This document shows, in pieces, positions 21,517-22,069 of a stretch of 22,069 bases of DNA. The notes under the pieces are model-generated. The model ran no database searches and was not told the origin of the DNA. It worked only from the letters and a program-made list of their open reading frames with translations. The stretch is from the NCBI GenBank assembly GCA_964485695.1, contig CAZAKZ010000097.1, positions 1-22,069 of the forward strand. Reading direction: 5' to 3'. The DNA is from CAZAKZ01 sp964485695. Its GTDB lineage: Bacteria; Planctomycetota; JAFGQW01. The translations under genes and the position numbers were made by a program. Every line of letters starts with the position of its first letter. Within the stretch, counting starts at the first letter, position 1.

Positions 21517-22069
21517 ATGAAGCTCGTTGCAGTGATTATTTCGTGCTTGATGGCCGTAGGCCTGGCCTCAATGGAGGCCCAGAAGCTGGTCCGGTCCGAG
21601 CCGGCCGACGGTGTCAGGGACGTGCGGCTGGATATCGGCGTCGTACGGCTGCACTTCGACGTGGACATGAAGACCAATGGATGGTCGTTCTGCAGAACGA
21701 AGAAGGGCGCCTTTCCTCCTCCCGAGGGCGACAACTCCATGCCGTGGCGAAATTCGAAGCTGTGCGAGCTGCGTATCGGGAAGCTGAATCCGGGAACCAC
21801 CTACGCCATTCAGCTGAACTCGGACCGGAAGAAGGGATTCTGCGCCGCCTCCAACGGGACCCCGCTTCCCGTCACGGTTGTCGTGTTCACCACCGCCGCC
21901 GGGGGCCGGAACCCGATACTGTCAGGCAAGGTCATGCTGCGCCCCAGATTCAAGAAGGGCCAGGCCCTCAAGGTGACGCAGGCCTTGTGGCGCAAGATGA
22001 ACATCCGGGTGACACGTAGGTGTGCTCTCCAAGGACATATGTCCGATAAACATGCACGAGTTTGTCCGG
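21517..22069 (+). CDS. Secreted protein with bacterial Ig-like (Big_5-type) domain, partial at the right edge
   Basis: The frame runs from ATG 21517 (AGGAG 7-8 bases upstream) to the window end without a stop, at least 184 codons. A signal peptide (MKLVAVIISCLMAVGLASMEAQ) is followed by one Ig-like domain of the SbsA/Big_5 type. It has SEPADGVRDVRLD, VRLHFDVDMKTNGWSF, LNPGTTYAIQLNS and VVVFTTAAGG. These domains serve as surface-protein spacers or carbohydrate-binding scaffolds. From about 22012 the codon choice changes abruptly (aca cgt agg tgt, gat aaa cat gca) and the reading becomes RRCALQGHMSDKHARVCP, unlike the GC3-rich part before it. The true 3' end may therefore be interrupted by an insertion or frameshift. 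Function is unknown. Confidence 0.7.
   Translation, partial: MKLVAVIISCLMAVGLASMEAQKLVRSEPADGVRDVRLDIGVVRLHFDVDMKTNGWSFCRTKKGAFPPPEGDNSMPWRNSKLCELRIGKLNPGTTYAIQLNSDRKKGFCAASNGTPLPVTVVVFTTAAGGRNPILSGKVMLRPRFKKGQALKVTQALWRKMNIRVTRRCALQGHMSDKHARVCP
22033..22044. repeat. 12-base perfect palindrome in the atypical right-edge segment
   Basis: GGACATATGTCC is fully self-complementary. It lies in the last ~60 bases, where composition departs from the gene upstream, and could mark the outer end of an inserted element. The window ends too soon to tell. Confidence 0.4.

Noticed and set aside
1..22069. tRNA, rRNA or CRISPR array
   Set aside because: No cloverleaf-like segment with a T-loop motif, no rRNA signature and no regularly spaced repeats were noticed on reading either strand.

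Overview
The window is about 22 kb of GC-rich bacterial DNA with strong G/C preference at third codon positions. It most resembles a Planctomycetota genome, inferred from gene content rather than a marker gene. The evidence is: a sigma factor of the ECF-like type that is usually coupled to Ser/Thr kinase genes; a PknB-type kinase fused through one membrane helix to a TolB/PD40 propeller; several secreted proteins of lineage-specific planctomycete type (left edge, 19169-20128, right edge); and an SGNH hydrolase with an N-terminal anchor. An acidobacterial or other deep-branching source is not excluded.

Layout. 1-3316 (minus): a small secreted protein that appears frameshifted at the edge, then the 963-residue kinase. 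3460-4497 (plus): an Rpn/PD-(D/E)XK nuclease gene. It separates the kinase from the sigma-factor gene (4633-5217, minus), whose stop still overlaps the first 12 codons of a vanished kinase paralogue. 5255-7802 (minus): a compact ferrous-iron uptake operon, feoA-feoB plus a small Cys-rich FeoB-associated protein, running directly into the sigma gene. 8120-9370 (plus): a secreted alpha/beta-hydrolase. 9499-9873 (plus): an unrecognised 124-residue protein whose stop overlaps that of a Cys/Met-metabolism PLP enzyme on the minus strand (9870-11057).

11258-13981 (plus) is the most interesting block. It is a tightly packed four-gene operon with overlapping start/stop codons: a YedE-type selenium/sulfur transporter, a TusA/YedF-like carrier, a class-V cysteine desulfurase/selenocysteine-lyase-like enzyme, and a DUF3343 putative Se/S carrier. 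Together they look like an import-and-relay line for selenium or reactive sulfur. After a convergent SDR gene (13983-14792, minus) comes a three-gene membrane molybdoenzyme operon (14981-18503, plus): a bis-MGD catalytic subunit without a Tat signal, a four-cluster ferredoxin subunit and a DmsC-type anchor. No selD, fdhD or selenoprotein is visible, so the link between the relay operon and the molybdoenzyme is only a hypothesis.

18504-19168 is a decaying stretch with several short inverted repeats and a truncated DUF819 membrane-protein gene. It ends with a very stable GNRA-loop hairpin that probably terminates the secreted-protein gene at 19169-20128 (minus). Then follow the SGNH hydrolase (20326-21426, plus) and a secreted Ig-like protein (from 21517, plus) that runs off the right edge with an abrupt loss of codon bias in its last ~60 bases. 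I saw no tRNA, rRNA, CRISPR array or complete insertion sequence.
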